Assembly (NCBI RefSeq): GCF_001544555.2
Contig: NZ_FCOK02000064.1
Span: 1 to 58,530, forward strand
Direction of reading: 5' to 3'
DNA from: Caballeronia udeis
GTDB taxonomy: Bacteria > Pseudomonadota > Gammaproteobacteria > Burkholderiales > Burkholderiaceae
DNA: 58,530 bases
Shown: positions 8,478-17,312 of the stretch, in pieces
Layout of the letters: each line of letters starts with the position of its first letter
How positions within the stretch are numbered: position 1 is the first letter of the stretch
Notes under the pieces: generated by a model
What the model saw: only the letters and a program-made list of their open reading frames with translations
What the model was told of the DNA's origin: nothing
Database searches by the model: none
Program-made: the position numbers and the translations under genes

Positions 8478-9547
8478 GGCAGGCTCATCCCAACGATCAG
8501 GCCACCGCCAGGTCGCAATCGCAAGTCGAGACTTGCCTGGGTGCCGTACAACGATTGCAGACGGCGCTCGAAGTTGCCAAGACCCACACCACGATTTTCA
8601 GGAAGCTGCTGCAAATCACCATCGTCCTCAATCTCGATCTGCAGCCGGCTCACGCTATGCGTTATACGTATTGCGATGTGCGTCAACGCGCTGCGTCGTT
8701 CGACAACATGACGGAAGCAGTTCTCCAGCAGCGGTTGAAGTCCGAGCGTGGGGACCTGGCAACCCTGTGCCGTGGCATCGACTTCCCATGAAATCCGGAC
8801 GCGATCGGCGAACCGCTGGACCATGATGTCGGCATAGGCGTGAAGCAGCATCAGTTCATCGGCCAGTGACTGTTCCGGACGCTGGCTCGCGTCGGTCGCC
8901 GCGCGCAACAAGGTCGCCAGACGGGTGAGCAGGATATCGGCCGCGTCGGGGTCCCGGTGGATCAGCGATGAAACGGTGTTCAGCGCGTTGAACAGAAAGT
9001 GCGGTTGCAGTTGCTGTGTCAGCTGTGCGAGTTGCGCCTGGCGCGCCAGGTTAGCCTGCTTTTCGGCCGTCAACCGCGCGTCGGCCCACGCCCCGTAGAA
9101 ACGAAGGCCGAAAAGGATACCGCTGAACAACGCATAGAACACGACGAAGTTCGTCGCTTCGTAGACCATCACTTCGACCCACGGTCCATGCGGGTACCTG
9201 GCGCCTGCCAGTGCGTAGATGCCGAATCGCAACGCATACATTGCAGTGACGTAAGGGACCATTAGCAGCGGCATCGACGCCAGGGAGCGAAGAAACCATT
9301 TCAGCGGCTGGTTGAGAAGACTTTTGAACCGGTCCGCGCGCCTTATCTGCACCGCAATCAGCACCGTCGCAGCAAGCGCTGAGGAGCCGCTGTTGACTAG
9401 CGGCCGCCAGAACTGCAGTTTGCCTGTCCACAGGCTTTCCTGGATGCCAATAGCCAGCATCAGCAGCCAGAACGCCGCCCACGGCCACACCAGGCGCCGC
9501 CACGGGATTGGCGGTTGGGATTCACCGAAGAGGGAGCTAGTGTTCAT
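8465..9547 (-). CDS. LytS/YehU-type sensor histidine kinase
   Basis: The 360-residue protein has four predicted membrane helices (about 20-38, 52-68, 90-112, 128-150), a short linker helix and a His_kinase (PF06580-type) domain. The phosphorylated histidine is His183 in QLQPHFLFNALNT. A C-terminal ATPase domain carries the asparagine box (LLENCFRHVVE) and a GVGLGNFERRL lid. It lacks a large extracytoplasmic sensor domain, as usual for small LytS/YehU kinases. It precedes and overlaps its LytTR partner. An ABC-style or transport target often adjoins these systems, but none is present here. Confidence 0.9.
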   Translation of the reverse strand: MNTSSLFGESQPPIPWRRLVWPWAAFWLLMLAIGIQESLWTGKLQFWRPLVNSGSSALAATVLIAVQIRRADRFKSLLNQPLKWFLRSLASMPLLMVPYVTAMYALRFGIYALAGARYPHGPWVEVMVYEATNFVVFYALFSGILFGLRFYGAWADARLTAEKQANLARQAQLAQLTQQLQPHFLFNALNTVSSLIHRDPDAADILLTRLATLLRAATDASQRPEQSLADELMLLHAYADIMVQRFADRVRISWEVDATAQGCQVPTLGLQPLLENCFRHVVERRSALTHIAIRITHSVSRLQIEIEDDGDLQQLPENRGVGLGNFERRLQSLYGTQASLDLRLRPGGGLIVGMSLPCAH

Positions 9548-9894
9548 TTTCCCGGCTCATTCGCGCTCGTCCCCTGCGCTGGTTTCGCATCCACGCCCCA
9601 CATTTCGACCTTGCCTGAAAGCGGCCCCCTTCTCACCCAACTCCGGTGAGCGCTGATTATGGTAGCTGTAAAAACTCGTCCCGGTCCAGAATGGACTCCG
9701 GCCTTTCATCGACGATCAGCTTATGAAAAGTATTCCTGAAGTCCAGTTGGCTCCGGACAGAACAAGTTGAATCCGAAAGTGCAAAGGTTTTCGCCAACTC
9801 CGTAGATCGCCTAAGTCAGACAAATCCCCTTTCACGGCATCACTGATCCGCAACGGCGCTACACTAAGGGGCAAGCCGCACGCAGGAGAAAGCC
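9548..9894. other. Intergenic region without recognised gene
   Basis: 347 bases separate the divergent kinase gene and the small acidic-protein gene. I see no convincing ORF, hairpin or repeat. It should hold both promoters, but no consensus pair stands out by eye. Confidence 0.5.
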
Positions 9895-10212
9895 ATGACA
9901 GACCTTGACCCTGATACCACCTTTCGGGGATTGCCCCTCACCCCGGAGCAGGACGCGGAAGTGAGGCATTACATCAAGTTGCAGACGCAGCGCGGCCTGC
10001 CTTGGGACACGCCGGAGCTAAGCGCGATGCTTAAGGACATGCTGCAGCCGCCAACTGAAGAAAACGACGAATTCGACACCTCGGCAGACGAGACGAAAGC
10101 GGCCGCCGAGCGCGCAATGGGTTCCGTTGAAGAGGAAATGGATCCCCTCGAGGCGAACGAGGAGTGGCATGCCGCGATGGAGTCGGAAATTATGAAAGGG
10201 CCCAAGCGGTAG
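9895..10212 (+). CDS. Small acidic hypothetical protein
   Basis: A 105-residue, strongly acidic protein with clusters of Glu and Asp (EENDEFDTSADET, EEEMDPLEANEEW) and no membrane segment or signal peptide. AGGAG lies seven bases before ATG 9895, supporting the start. The first 50 residues (DTTFRGLPLTPEQDAEVRHYI, then a TPELSAMLKDML helix) look like a helical regulatory or adaptor fragment. No named family is recognised. It is transcribed in the same direction as the DMT permease gene 190 bases downstream but is probably a separate unit. Confidence 0.6.
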   Translation: MTDLDPDTTFRGLPLTPEQDAEVRHYIKLQTQRGLPWDTPELSAMLKDMLQPPTEENDEFDTSADETKAAAERAMGSVEEEMDPLEANEEWHAAMESEIMKGPKR

Positions 10213-10398
10213 GGCGCGCGCAGCGCGGATTACGAAGTTGCCCTGACGAAGGCATACAGAAATTGGCGACGAAAGCGATTGGCTAGTGCATTGCCGGAAA
10301 TATCTCAAAGCAGGCGCTTTCGATAAGCCGGAATGAAATCCCGCATGCCATTGGTGCGCAGGTGCCAAATAGCTGCTCCTTTCCCCAGGACAGGCCTG

Positions 10399-11301
10399 AT
10401 GAAACTTATGTATCCTGCCTTTGTGTTGCTCGGCCTTATCTGGGGATCGAATTTTATCTATATGAAATGGGCTGCCGCCTTTATCAGCCCTGCGCAAATA
10501 GTCCTTTTGCGAGTATTTTTCGGCTTCCTGCCATTGGCATTTGCAGCTTGGCATAAACGCGTGATCAAGCGTAGCCAAGCCCGTCATCTGCCGCATTTCC
10601 TCGTCATGGGCGCTGTGGCTACGGCCTTCTACTACTTTGCCATCGTAAAGGGAACGGCGTTGCTCCCCTCGGGTATCGCGGGCGTTCTGGGCGGGTCGAT
10701 CGCTCTATTCACCGCCATCTTCTCGCTCGTGCTCCTGCGAACCGAGAAACTCAACGGGTTGATGGCGGCTGGGGTCGTTCTGGGTTTTGCCGGTATCGCC
10801 CTGATAGCGCGTCCCTGGGAAGGGTCAGCCATTCCTATCAACCTTGCGGGTGTTTGCTGGATGCTGGGCGGCTCAATCATTCTTGGGCTGTCATACGTTT
10901 ACGTCCGTCGTTTTCTGGCGCCGGCCAACTTGCCGCCCCTCGCGCTCGCCACCTGGCAGGTCGGCTTGGCCCTGCTCATACTTCTTTTGCTGACAAACTT
11001 CACCGGTATGGGGCAGATACTTCAGGATTGGCGCGCAGCCATGGGTGTGGTGATCGGACTTGGCATTCTGGGAACCGGCACGGCCTTTTTGATCTACTAC
11101 TTCTTGCTCCAGGAGCTCGGTGCGGTTGCGGCCTCGGGCGCCACTTACATTACCCCCACGGTGGCTCTGCTGATCGGTTGGGCCGCCGGCGAGAAGGTTG
11201 GCATAGTGGAGGTGGCAGCCGTCGTCCTGATACTTGTCAGTATCGCGATGCTGCAGATCGGACGGCAACGCGCCGCTCGCGAGACCAAACAGGCAGTTTG
11301 A
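10399..11301 (+). CDS. EamA/DMT family permease
   Basis: From ATG 10399 (AGGA eight bases upstream) this is a 300-residue, ten-helix drug/metabolite transporter with two EamA repeats. The N-terminal repeat starts LLGLIWGSNFIYMKW and the second starts VCWMLGGSIILGLSYV; GxxYITPTVALLIGW near the end is typical of the family. Members export amino acids, nucleosides or small metabolites across the inner membrane. The in-frame extension to 10333 lacks a ribosome site and would add a hydrophilic leader, so it is not used. The substrate is unknown. Confidence 0.88.
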   Translation: MKLMYPAFVLLGLIWGSNFIYMKWAAAFISPAQIVLLRVFFGFLPLAFAAWHKRVIKRSQARHLPHFLVMGAVATAFYYFAIVKGTALLPSGIAGVLGGSIALFTAIFSLVLLRTEKLNGLMAAGVVLGFAGIALIARPWEGSAIPINLAGVCWMLGGSIILGLSYVYVRRFLAPANLPPLALATWQVGLALLILLLLTNFTGMGQILQDWRAAMGVVIGLGILGTGTAFLIYYFLLQELGAVAASGATYITPTVALLIGWAAGEKVGIVEVAAVVLILVSIAMLQIGRQRAARETKQAV

Positions 11302-11469
11302 AGCCCTCTGGAAATTGCGGAGACAGACCAAAGCAGACATGCGCAATGTGTCGCCCGTCGGCGCCGGATGTTCGTTCCGCTATGATCCTCCGAGCCGCCC
11401 GTTGCAAGCTATCGCTTCCACAACCGGCGTATTTACATTAACCGCCGCATGACAAAAGAGGAATCTTCG

Positions 11470-12369
11470 ATGGCTATCCAGCGAACCGGCCACAGGTACC
11501 GTGATAGTGCTACGGGCAAAACTATCGACGTCTGGTTTCCGGCTTCCGGCGCCGGGAAAAAGCGCAGTTGCCTCGCCGAAAAGGTTGGCCTGATTTCGGG
11601 GGATCTCGTCGACGTAGTGATCGAATCGCTCGAATCCCCACCCGTTTCGACGGAGGACGCTTACTTGCGCCTGCACCTGCTTTCCGACAGAACCGTCAAA
11701 CCCAACGAAATCAATCTCGATGGCATTTTTGGCCTGTTGCCCAATGTTGCGTGGACATCGGCAGGCCCCGTGTTTCCCGGCAATGTCGATGATCTGCGGG
11801 ACCGGGTGGCGTCCGAATACCACCATCTCACGGTGTCGTCGGTCGATAAATTTCCGCGAATGACAGACTACATCGTGCCCGAAGGCGTTCGGGTTGCCGA
11901 CGCGGACCGTGTGAGACTCGGCGCCCACCTGGCAGCGGGTACGACCGTCATGCATGAGGGTTTCGTGAACTTCAACGCGGGTACGCTTGGAGAGTCGATG
12001 GTCGAGGGCCGCGTGACGCCGGGTGTGACCGTTGGCAAGAACTCCGACGTAGGCGCCGGCTCGTCCATCATGGGAACGCTGTCGGGCGGCGGCAAGACCA
12101 AGAACTCCATCGGCGAGCGCAGTTTGCTTGGAGCGAACGCCGGCATCGGTATTTCACTTGGAGACGAATGTATTGTCGAAGCCGGTCTTTACGTCACGGC
12201 CGGTACGAAGGTGAAGATGCCCGACGGTAAGGTCGTTTCAGCAAGAGAGTTGTCGGGGAAATCCGGCCTGCTGTTTCGTCGAAACAGCCAGACCGGTGCA
12301 GTCGAGGTTCTGCCGACCGATTCCTCCCGATGGGGCGGGCTGAATACGAGCTTGCATAGCAACGACTGA
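11470..12369 (+). CDS. DapD-like tetrahydrodipicolinate N-succinyltransferase homologue
   Basis: The 299-residue product has a central left-handed beta-helix of hexapeptide repeats (about residues 140-250: VRLGAHLAAGTTVMHEGFVN, GRVTPGVTVGKNSDVGAGSSI, GERSLLGANAGIGISLGDECI). The motif FVNFNAGTLGESMVEG is characteristic of the DapD type that adds succinyl from succinyl-CoA to tetrahydrodipicolinate in lysine and diaminopimelate synthesis. The length and N-terminal domain resemble the longer actinobacterial or pseudomonad form rather than the roughly 275-residue form common in beta-proteobacteria. ATG 11470 follows GAGG by eight bases; the earlier ATG at 11449 has no such site. With no lysine genes nearby it may be a second copy or have another acceptor. 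Confidence 0.78.
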   Translation: MAIQRTGHRYRDSATGKTIDVWFPASGAGKKRSCLAEKVGLISGDLVDVVIESLESPPVSTEDAYLRLHLLSDRTVKPNEINLDGIFGLLPNVAWTSAGPVFPGNVDDLRDRVASEYHHLTVSSVDKFPRMTDYIVPEGVRVADADRVRLGAHLAAGTTVMHEGFVNFNAGTLGESMVEGRVTPGVTVGKNSDVGAGSSIMGTLSGGGKTKNSIGERSLLGANAGIGISLGDECIVEAGLYVTAGTKVKMPDGKVVSARELSGKSGLLFRRNSQTGAVEVLPTDSSRWGGLNTSLHSND

Positions 12370-12448
12370 CCAAAACGTTTGAACTCTTCAGCCACGGCGC
12401 TCAACGCGCCGCGAGCCAGAGCCTTGCGGACGCTTGCGAATCGCGTCT

Positions 12449-14269
12449 TCACGCAGAGCCGACGGAATCTCGCACGGCCCCGCTCTGCCCCGTCTGCCCC
12501 ATTGGCTCGCCGAACTGCAAGGCAGCCAACTGCGCATACAGCGGCGAGCTCAGCAGCAGCTCAGTGTGACGGCCCTGCGCGACAATGCGGCCGTGTTCCA
12601 GCACGACAATACGGTCCGCTTGCTGCACGGTCGCCAGACGGTGCGCGATGACTAGCGTCGTGCGGTTCTGCGCGGCATTGTCCAGCGCCTTTTGCACCAG
12701 CCGTTCGCTTGCCGCATCGAGCGCGCTGGTGGCCTCGTCCAGCAGCAGGATGGGCGGATTCTTCAGGATCGCCCGGGCAATCGCAATGCGCTGGCGCTGT
12801 CCGCCAGACAGCCGCACGCCGCGCTCGCCCAGAAACGTGTCGTAGCCTTGCGGCAGCTCTTCGATAAAGCCGGCCGCAGCCGCCATATCGGCAGCTTGCT
12901 GCACTTGCGCGAGTGTGGCGTCGGGCGCGCCGTAGCGGATATTGTCGAGTACGCTGCCCGAAAAAATCACCGATTCCTGCAGCACTACCCCGATCTCCCT
13001 GCGCAATTCGACGAGCGGCACTTGCCGTGTCGAGACGCCGTTGATCAGGATGCTGCCGCTCTGCGGGTCGTAAAAACGCAGCAGCAATTGGAACAACGTG
13101 GTTTTGCCCGCGCCGGACGGTCCAACCAACGCCACGTGCTCACCCGAGCGGACGTTGAGTGAGAGACCGGAGAGCGCCGCAGTGCCAGGGCGGGACGGAT
13201 ACGAGAAACTGACGTTGTCGAAGCGGATGCCCTCCCCGCGCGTCGGCAGCGACACGGTCGTCTCGGCTTCCACCACGGGCGAGCGTGCCGACAGCAGTTG
13301 CAGCAGGCGCTCGGTGGCGCCGGCGGCCCGCTGCAGATCTCCCCACACCTCGGCGACAGCCCCCACGGCGCCGGCCGTGAACACCGCGTAGAGGATGAAC
13401 TGGGACAACTGGCCGGCGGTCATGCGCCCGGCCAGCACCGCCTGCGCCCCGAGCCAGAGCACAAACACAATGGCGGTGAACACCAGCACGATCACCACGG
13501 CGGTCAACCAGGCACGCGCCCGGATCCGCTTGAGCGCTGTCTCGAAGGCCAGCTCAACCGCGCCGCCGAACCGCCGCGCCTCAAAAGGCTCCTGCGTGTA
13601 CGACTGCACGGTCGGCATGGCATTGAGCACCTCGCCCGCCACCGCGCTCGTGTTCGCTACCTTGTCCTGACTGGCGCGCGAGAGCCGCCGCACGCGCCGA
13701 CCAAAGATTACGATAGGCGCAACCACCACGACCAGCGTTGCGATGATGTAAGCCGACAGCACGGGGCTGGTGACCGCGAGCATCGTCACGCCGCCGGTCA
13801 GCAGGAAGAAGTTGCGCAACCCCAACGACAGGCTGGTGCCCACCACCGTCTGGATCAACGTGGTGTCGGCGGTGAGGCGTGACAGCACCTCTCCGGTCTG
13901 CGTGGTCTCGAAGAACTGCGGACTCATCGCGAGCACATGGTCGTAGACCGCACGCCGCAAGTCGGCCGTGACTCGCTCGCCCAGCCACGACACCAGATAA
14001 AAGCGCGCCGCCGTGGCGCCGGCCAATACCAGCGAAACAACGAATAGCGCGAGAAAATAGCGATCGATGTGCGCCCGGTCGCCCGCAGCGAAACCACGAT
14101 CGATCAGGTATTTGAACGCCACCGGCAACGCCAGCGTGGCTCCTGCCGAGGTCACCAGCGCCAGGAACGCGAGTGCCCAGCGCCCTGCATAAGGCCGGAG
14201 AAAGGGAAATAGCGCAAATAGCGGGCCGATAGCCCGCGAAGGCGGCGAAGCGGGTGCGGCGTCTGACAT
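12449..14269 (-). CDS. MsbA-like ABC exporter (fused TMD-NBD)
   Basis: A 606-residue half-transporter. The exporter-type membrane domain covers residues about 25-310 (six helices). The nucleotide-binding domain carries Walker A GPSGAGKTT (383-391), a Q-loop near 431, signature LSGGQRQ (487-493), Walker B ILLLDEATSALD (to 518) and the switch histidine His543 (IAHRLA). It works as a homodimer in the inner membrane. The closest family is the MsbA-related multidrug/lipid flippase group. It lies alone on the minus strand, convergent with the DapD-like gene. The short tail beyond residue 585 (MGQTGQSGAVRD) is poorly conserved. Confidence 0.9.
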   Translation of the reverse strand: MSDAAPASPPSRAIGPLFALFPFLRPYAGRWALAFLALVTSAGATLALPVAFKYLIDRGFAAGDRAHIDRYFLALFVVSLVLAGATAARFYLVSWLGERVTADLRRAVYDHVLAMSPQFFETTQTGEVLSRLTADTTLIQTVVGTSLSLGLRNFFLLTGGVTMLAVTSPVLSAYIIATLVVVVAPIVIFGRRVRRLSRASQDKVANTSAVAGEVLNAMPTVQSYTQEPFEARRFGGAVELAFETALKRIRARAWLTAVVIVLVFTAIVFVLWLGAQAVLAGRMTAGQLSQFILYAVFTAGAVGAVAEVWGDLQRAAGATERLLQLLSARSPVVEAETTVSLPTRGEGIRFDNVSFSYPSRPGTAALSGLSLNVRSGEHVALVGPSGAGKTTLFQLLLRFYDPQSGSILINGVSTRQVPLVELRREIGVVLQESVIFSGSVLDNIRYGAPDATLAQVQQAADMAAAAGFIEELPQGYDTFLGERGVRLSGGQRQRIAIARAILKNPPILLLDEATSALDAASERLVQKALDNAAQNRTTLVIAHRLATVQQADRIVVLEHGRIVAQGRHTELLLSSPLYAQLAALQFGEPMGQTGQSGAVRDSVGSA

Positions 14270-14485
14270 GAATGAGTATTCCAGGTGGATCGAAGATCGC
14301 CTTGATTGTGCCAGTGCAGCGGATCAGAAGGCATTCCGCGTAAAAGCCCGGCGCTGATATAAGTACCTTTGTGTTCGCTGCTTACCCTCGCGCAACGTGA
14401 CGGCCGGGAAACAACTTCCGCGTGCTTGCCGCAACTGCCCGTATGTATCAAGATCAAGTCGATTCATCAGGAATAAACCAATCCC

Positions 14486-14677
14486 ATGACAGACAAATCC
14501 GATCCCGACAAACTGAAGGGTCCCGGCGGATTGACGTTGCGCCAGATCCACGAACAGGTTCAGAAAAGCGTCCAGCGCGACCGCGAAGAGCAGGCAACGC
14601 GTAAGACCAGCGCTCCGCCGCAGAGCAAGTGGCAACGTTGGGTACGCTACGTGTGGGGCCGCAGCGGCCGTCGCTAG
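14486..14677 (+). CDS. Small conserved-looking hypothetical protein
   Basis: A 63-residue, highly charged protein: a central helix (LTLRQIHEQVQKSVQRDREEQ) and a basic, tryptophan-containing tail (KWQRWVRYVWGR). There is no membrane segment or known domain. The composition, with a clear amphipathic helix, looks genuine rather than random. The ribosome site is only a distant AGGA. It diverges from the ABC exporter gene with a 216-base gap and converges on the O-methyltransferase gene. I do not assign a function. Confidence 0.5.
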   Translation: MTDKSDPDKLKGPGGLTLRQIHEQVQKSVQRDREEQATRKTSAPPQSKWQRWVRYVWGRSGRR

Positions 14678-14691
14678 AGCCTGCTCAGGCT
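14678..14691. terminator. Short hairpin at a convergent gene junction
   Basis: AGCCTG-CT-CAGGCT directly follows the stop of the 63-residue gene and is followed by ATTTT on the plus strand. It overlaps the end of the convergent methyltransferase gene. The short stem makes it a weak terminator candidate. Confidence 0.3.
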
Positions 14692-15365
14692 ATTTTGACC
14701 GAGAGTTCCGTACCACCCTTGATGGGTAAATTGATGGACAGAAAGCCGTTTGCAGGATTCCGAATGAATTCGATGTAGTCCGGCTCACCGTTATCGTTCA
14801 TCAAAAAACCACCGGTCCGGATCTGTGGCGCCACGATCTCGATGACCTGCCTGGCCAGCGACGGTTCCGACTCCAGCGGCCATCCATCGATAAGCGCGAA
14901 ATCAACCGGGCCGCCAAGATCCCTGAGGGTCTGGCGACCATCGCCCTCGCGAATGTCCACATAACCGGCCAATCCGGCGTCGGCGGCATTTTGTCTTGCA
15001 GTCGCTACCTTTGACGGAACGAGCTCGGAGCCAATCACCGTGCCGCCGCCGTTGTCGCGCATCGCTGCCGCGAAATAGAGCGTCGAGAATCCGACGGAAG
15101 TTGCGAACTCCACGACCCGGGTCGCACGAATAGCGCGGCACAGCAGATAGATCACATCGCCTTGAGCGGGAAATATCGAAAAGCCGTAATCAGCATAATC
15201 GGCCGGATCGCAACTCGGATTGGCACGCGGACCGCCGTCGTCTGGATAGCGTTGCGAAGCCCACACCCGATCGATCACCGCATTGATTTTTGCGTCTTTA
15301 AGAGGACTCCGGCCGTTTGAGGTCCGGGCTTCACGAAGAATATTTTCAATCGTTTTGGTATCCAT
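14685..15365 (-). CDS. Class I SAM-dependent O-methyltransferase
   Basis: The 226-residue protein has a Rossmann-type methyltransferase fold with a SAM-binding motif (VVEFATSVGFSTLYFAAAM) near residues 85-103, an acidic residue ending the second strand (VIGSELVPSK), and DFALIDGWP near 160 matching the metal- or substrate-binding Asp of O-methyltransferases. It resembles the caffeoyl-CoA/catechol-type O-methyltransferase family, although one catalytic glycine of the usual E-x-G-x-x-x-G motif is replaced (EFATSVG). A GGAAG site precedes ATG 15365. No biosynthetic partner is adjacent. Confidence 0.8.
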   Translation of the reverse strand: MDTKTIENILREARTSNGRSPLKDAKINAVIDRVWASQRYPDDGGPRANPSCDPADYADYGFSIFPAQGDVIYLLCRAIRATRVVEFATSVGFSTLYFAAAMRDNGGGTVIGSELVPSKVATARQNAADAGLAGYVDIREGDGRQTLRDLGGPVDFALIDGWPLESEPSLARQVIEIVAPQIRTGGFLMNDNGEPDYIEFIRNPANGFLSINLPIKGGTELSVKIA

Positions 15366-15617
15366 CGGGAGATCTTCCAGTGAAATTGAAAAGGCGTGTC
15401 ATGTCCAGAAATCGGGGCGATGCAGGATCGAACAACTGGTCCGGATCCCTGCAATCAAAGACGTTTCAAGCGCGGAAATATTGTGGACAAACGAGAATTA
15501 ATTGACCGGTGGCCATTCGGGGTGCCGAAAACGCAGGCGTCAGCGCAATCAGTTCAGGCGGGCTAAGCGCCTGAAGAAGAGACAGGGGCAACACAGAGAT
15601 ACAGGTAACTAATGGCA

Positions 15618-16004
15618 CTAAAGCTGAGCTTCAATAGCCGCTTTATCTATAACGGACCATACCTGCTCAATCTTGTCGCCGCGGAATTGATAGAACACAT
15701 TCTCTGCGAAGGAAACTTTCTTGCCGTTTACAGCAAGGCCAAGGAACGTTCCCTTTGGCGTGCAGTTGAAGTCCAACCGGCTGGCCACATAAGACGAATC
15801 GGCAACCAACAACTGAATGTGGAAATAAAGATCCGGAATTTCATGAAAGTCTCTCACCAGCATCTCGCGATAACCTGACAACCCGATCCGCTGACCGTTG
15901 TAATGTACGTCGTCATGAACGAACTGTCCGAGATTCACCCAGTCCTGCTTGTTCAGGCACGCAATATAGCCACGGTAGACATTGGACAGGTCGGTTTTAT
16001 TCAC
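15618..16004 (-). CDS. SnoaL-like ester cyclase/NTF2-fold protein
   Basis: A GTG start at 16004 with AGGGAAA eight bases upstream yields 128 residues with the SnoaL/ester-cyclase pattern: YRGYIACLNKQDWVNLGQFV, HDDVHYNGQRIGLSGYREML, and a C-terminal VFYQFRGDKIEQVWSVIDKAAIEAQL. The NTF2-like cone holds small hydrophobic ligands; some members are polyketide cyclases, many are uncharacterised. The frame extends to 16133 but that extension is not family-like. It follows the O-methyltransferase gene's promoter region on the same strand with a 252-base gap, so operon membership is doubtful. Confidence 0.75.
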   Translation of the reverse strand: MNKTDLSNVYRGYIACLNKQDWVNLGQFVHDDVHYNGQRIGLSGYREMLVRDFHEIPDLYFHIQLLVADSSYVASRLDFNCTPKGTFLGLAVNGKKVSFAENVFYQFRGDKIEQVWSVIDKAAIEAQL

Positions 16005-16295
16005 GGCAATTTCCCTGACGAGTTGAAATTCCACAGCCAAGAATAACATCGTGGAAATCGAATCGCCGCGCCACGGCGACGAACGCGGGCAAGTCATTGG
16101 GATTCTCGCGGGCCATTCATGAATCCAGCTCATAGGGCTTTGCCGGCTCTACCGTCTAGTCAGGCGCTGACGCAGCCCGTAAATTTAACGCTATAGGCAA
16201 AGCGGTCCGGATACCGATCGAAGGACGACGAGCCGCTTAAAACCAGCGCTCGAAAAAAGATCGGCGGCAATGACTCGAGCTCAATCCGGGTATGG

Positions 16296-17195
16296 CTATT
16301 GGCTATTCACCCAGTCACGCACGGCTTGTGCGAACAATCTCAGCGCGGTCGGCGGGTGCCGGTTGGCCGGGTAGTAAAGGCACAGGCCGGGAAAGGCGGG
16401 ACTCCATTCGGGAAGAAGCTGGACCAGCCGGCCTGATGCCAGATGGTCTGCCACCTGGTAGTCCGGGACCCAGGCAATGCCAATGCCCGCGAGCGCCGCC
16501 TCAACCATCACATTGATATTGCCAAGCGTCATTGGCCCGTCGACATCGATGCTGGCGGTTTTGCCGCGATGTTCAAGATCCCAGCGGTAGAGCGCGCCGC
16601 TCTCGAACCGGAAACGGATGCAACGGTGCTGCGCCAGATCGTCCGGTGCCTTGGGCGGCTCATGACGCGAGAGATAGTCCGGCGACGCCACTGCGGCAAA
16701 GCGCATGTCGGGGCTGAACCGGATGGCGACCATATCGCGCGGTACGTCCTGGAGCACACGTATGCCGGCATCGAAACCATCGGCCACGATATCGACAAGC
16801 CGCGTGTCCACGACGAACTCCACGTGGATGCCGGGATAGGAGGCAAGAAAGTCGGGAAGCACATGGCGGACGATGTATTTCGCCCCGTTCTCGGACGCGC
16901 TGATCCGGATCGATCCCGAAGGCCGGTCGCGTGTTGAGACCACCTCGTTCACCGCATCCGCGAGCTCGGCCATGGCCGGTCCAACTCGCTGCAGGAGTTG
17001 CTCGCCGGCCTCGGTCAAAGCGACTGACCGCGTCGTGCGATTGAACAAGCGCACGCCAAGGCGCTCTTCCAGACCGCGCATGGAATGACTGAGCGCCGAC
17101 GGCGAAACGCCCAGCGTGCGCGCCGCCGCACGGAAACTGCGCTGGCCGGCAATCGCAACAAAAGCCGTGAGTTCGGATAGACCGGCACGCAACAT
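16296..17195 (-). CDS. LysR family transcriptional regulator
   Basis: From ATG 17195 (GAGGAG nine bases upstream) this is a standard 299-residue LysR regulator. It has a winged helix-turn-helix at residues 1-60 (SFRAAARTLGVSPSALSHSMRGLEERLGVRLFNRTTRSVALTEAG) and a periplasmic-binding-protein-like effector domain after residue 90. The open frame continues to 17804, but that part is antisense to the aldo/keto reductase gene and is not used. It diverges from that gene, with the motif TGTTG-N4-CAACA between them, so it most likely controls the reductase. Confidence 0.9.
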   Translation of the reverse strand: MLRAGLSELTAFVAIAGQRSFRAAARTLGVSPSALSHSMRGLEERLGVRLFNRTTRSVALTEAGEQLLQRVGPAMAELADAVNEVVSTRDRPSGSIRISASENGAKYIVRHVLPDFLASYPGIHVEFVVDTRLVDIVADGFDAGIRVLQDVPRDMVAIRFSPDMRFAAVASPDYLSRHEPPKAPDDLAQHRCIRFRFESGALYRWDLEHRGKTASIDVDGPMTLGNINVMVEAALAGIGIAWVPDYQVADHLASGRLVQLLPEWSPAFPGLCLYYPANRHPPTALRLFAQAVRDWVNSQ

Positions 17196-17236
17196 AGATG
17201 AATTCTCCTCAACACCCCGTGCAAGTCTAGCCGGAT

Positions 17237-17250
17237 TGTTGAGCGCAACA
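17237..17250. promoter_or_regulatory. Candidate LysR-binding site
   Basis: TGTTG-AGCG-CAACA is an inverted repeat between the divergent LysR and aldo/keto reductase genes. It sits in a T-N11-A-like context, the general pattern bound by LysR-family dimers. Binding is inferred from position. Confidence 0.4.
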
Positions 17251-17312
17251 CAACAGCCTAAGCTTGATGACTGTCGAATAGCGGTTCGCGGCATTCTGAA
17301 AGGAGAAACATC

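Noticed and set aside
6746..9547. Whether the hydroxylase and two-component genes form an operon
   Set aside because: They share a strand, but the 103-base gap and different functions give no support for joint transcription.
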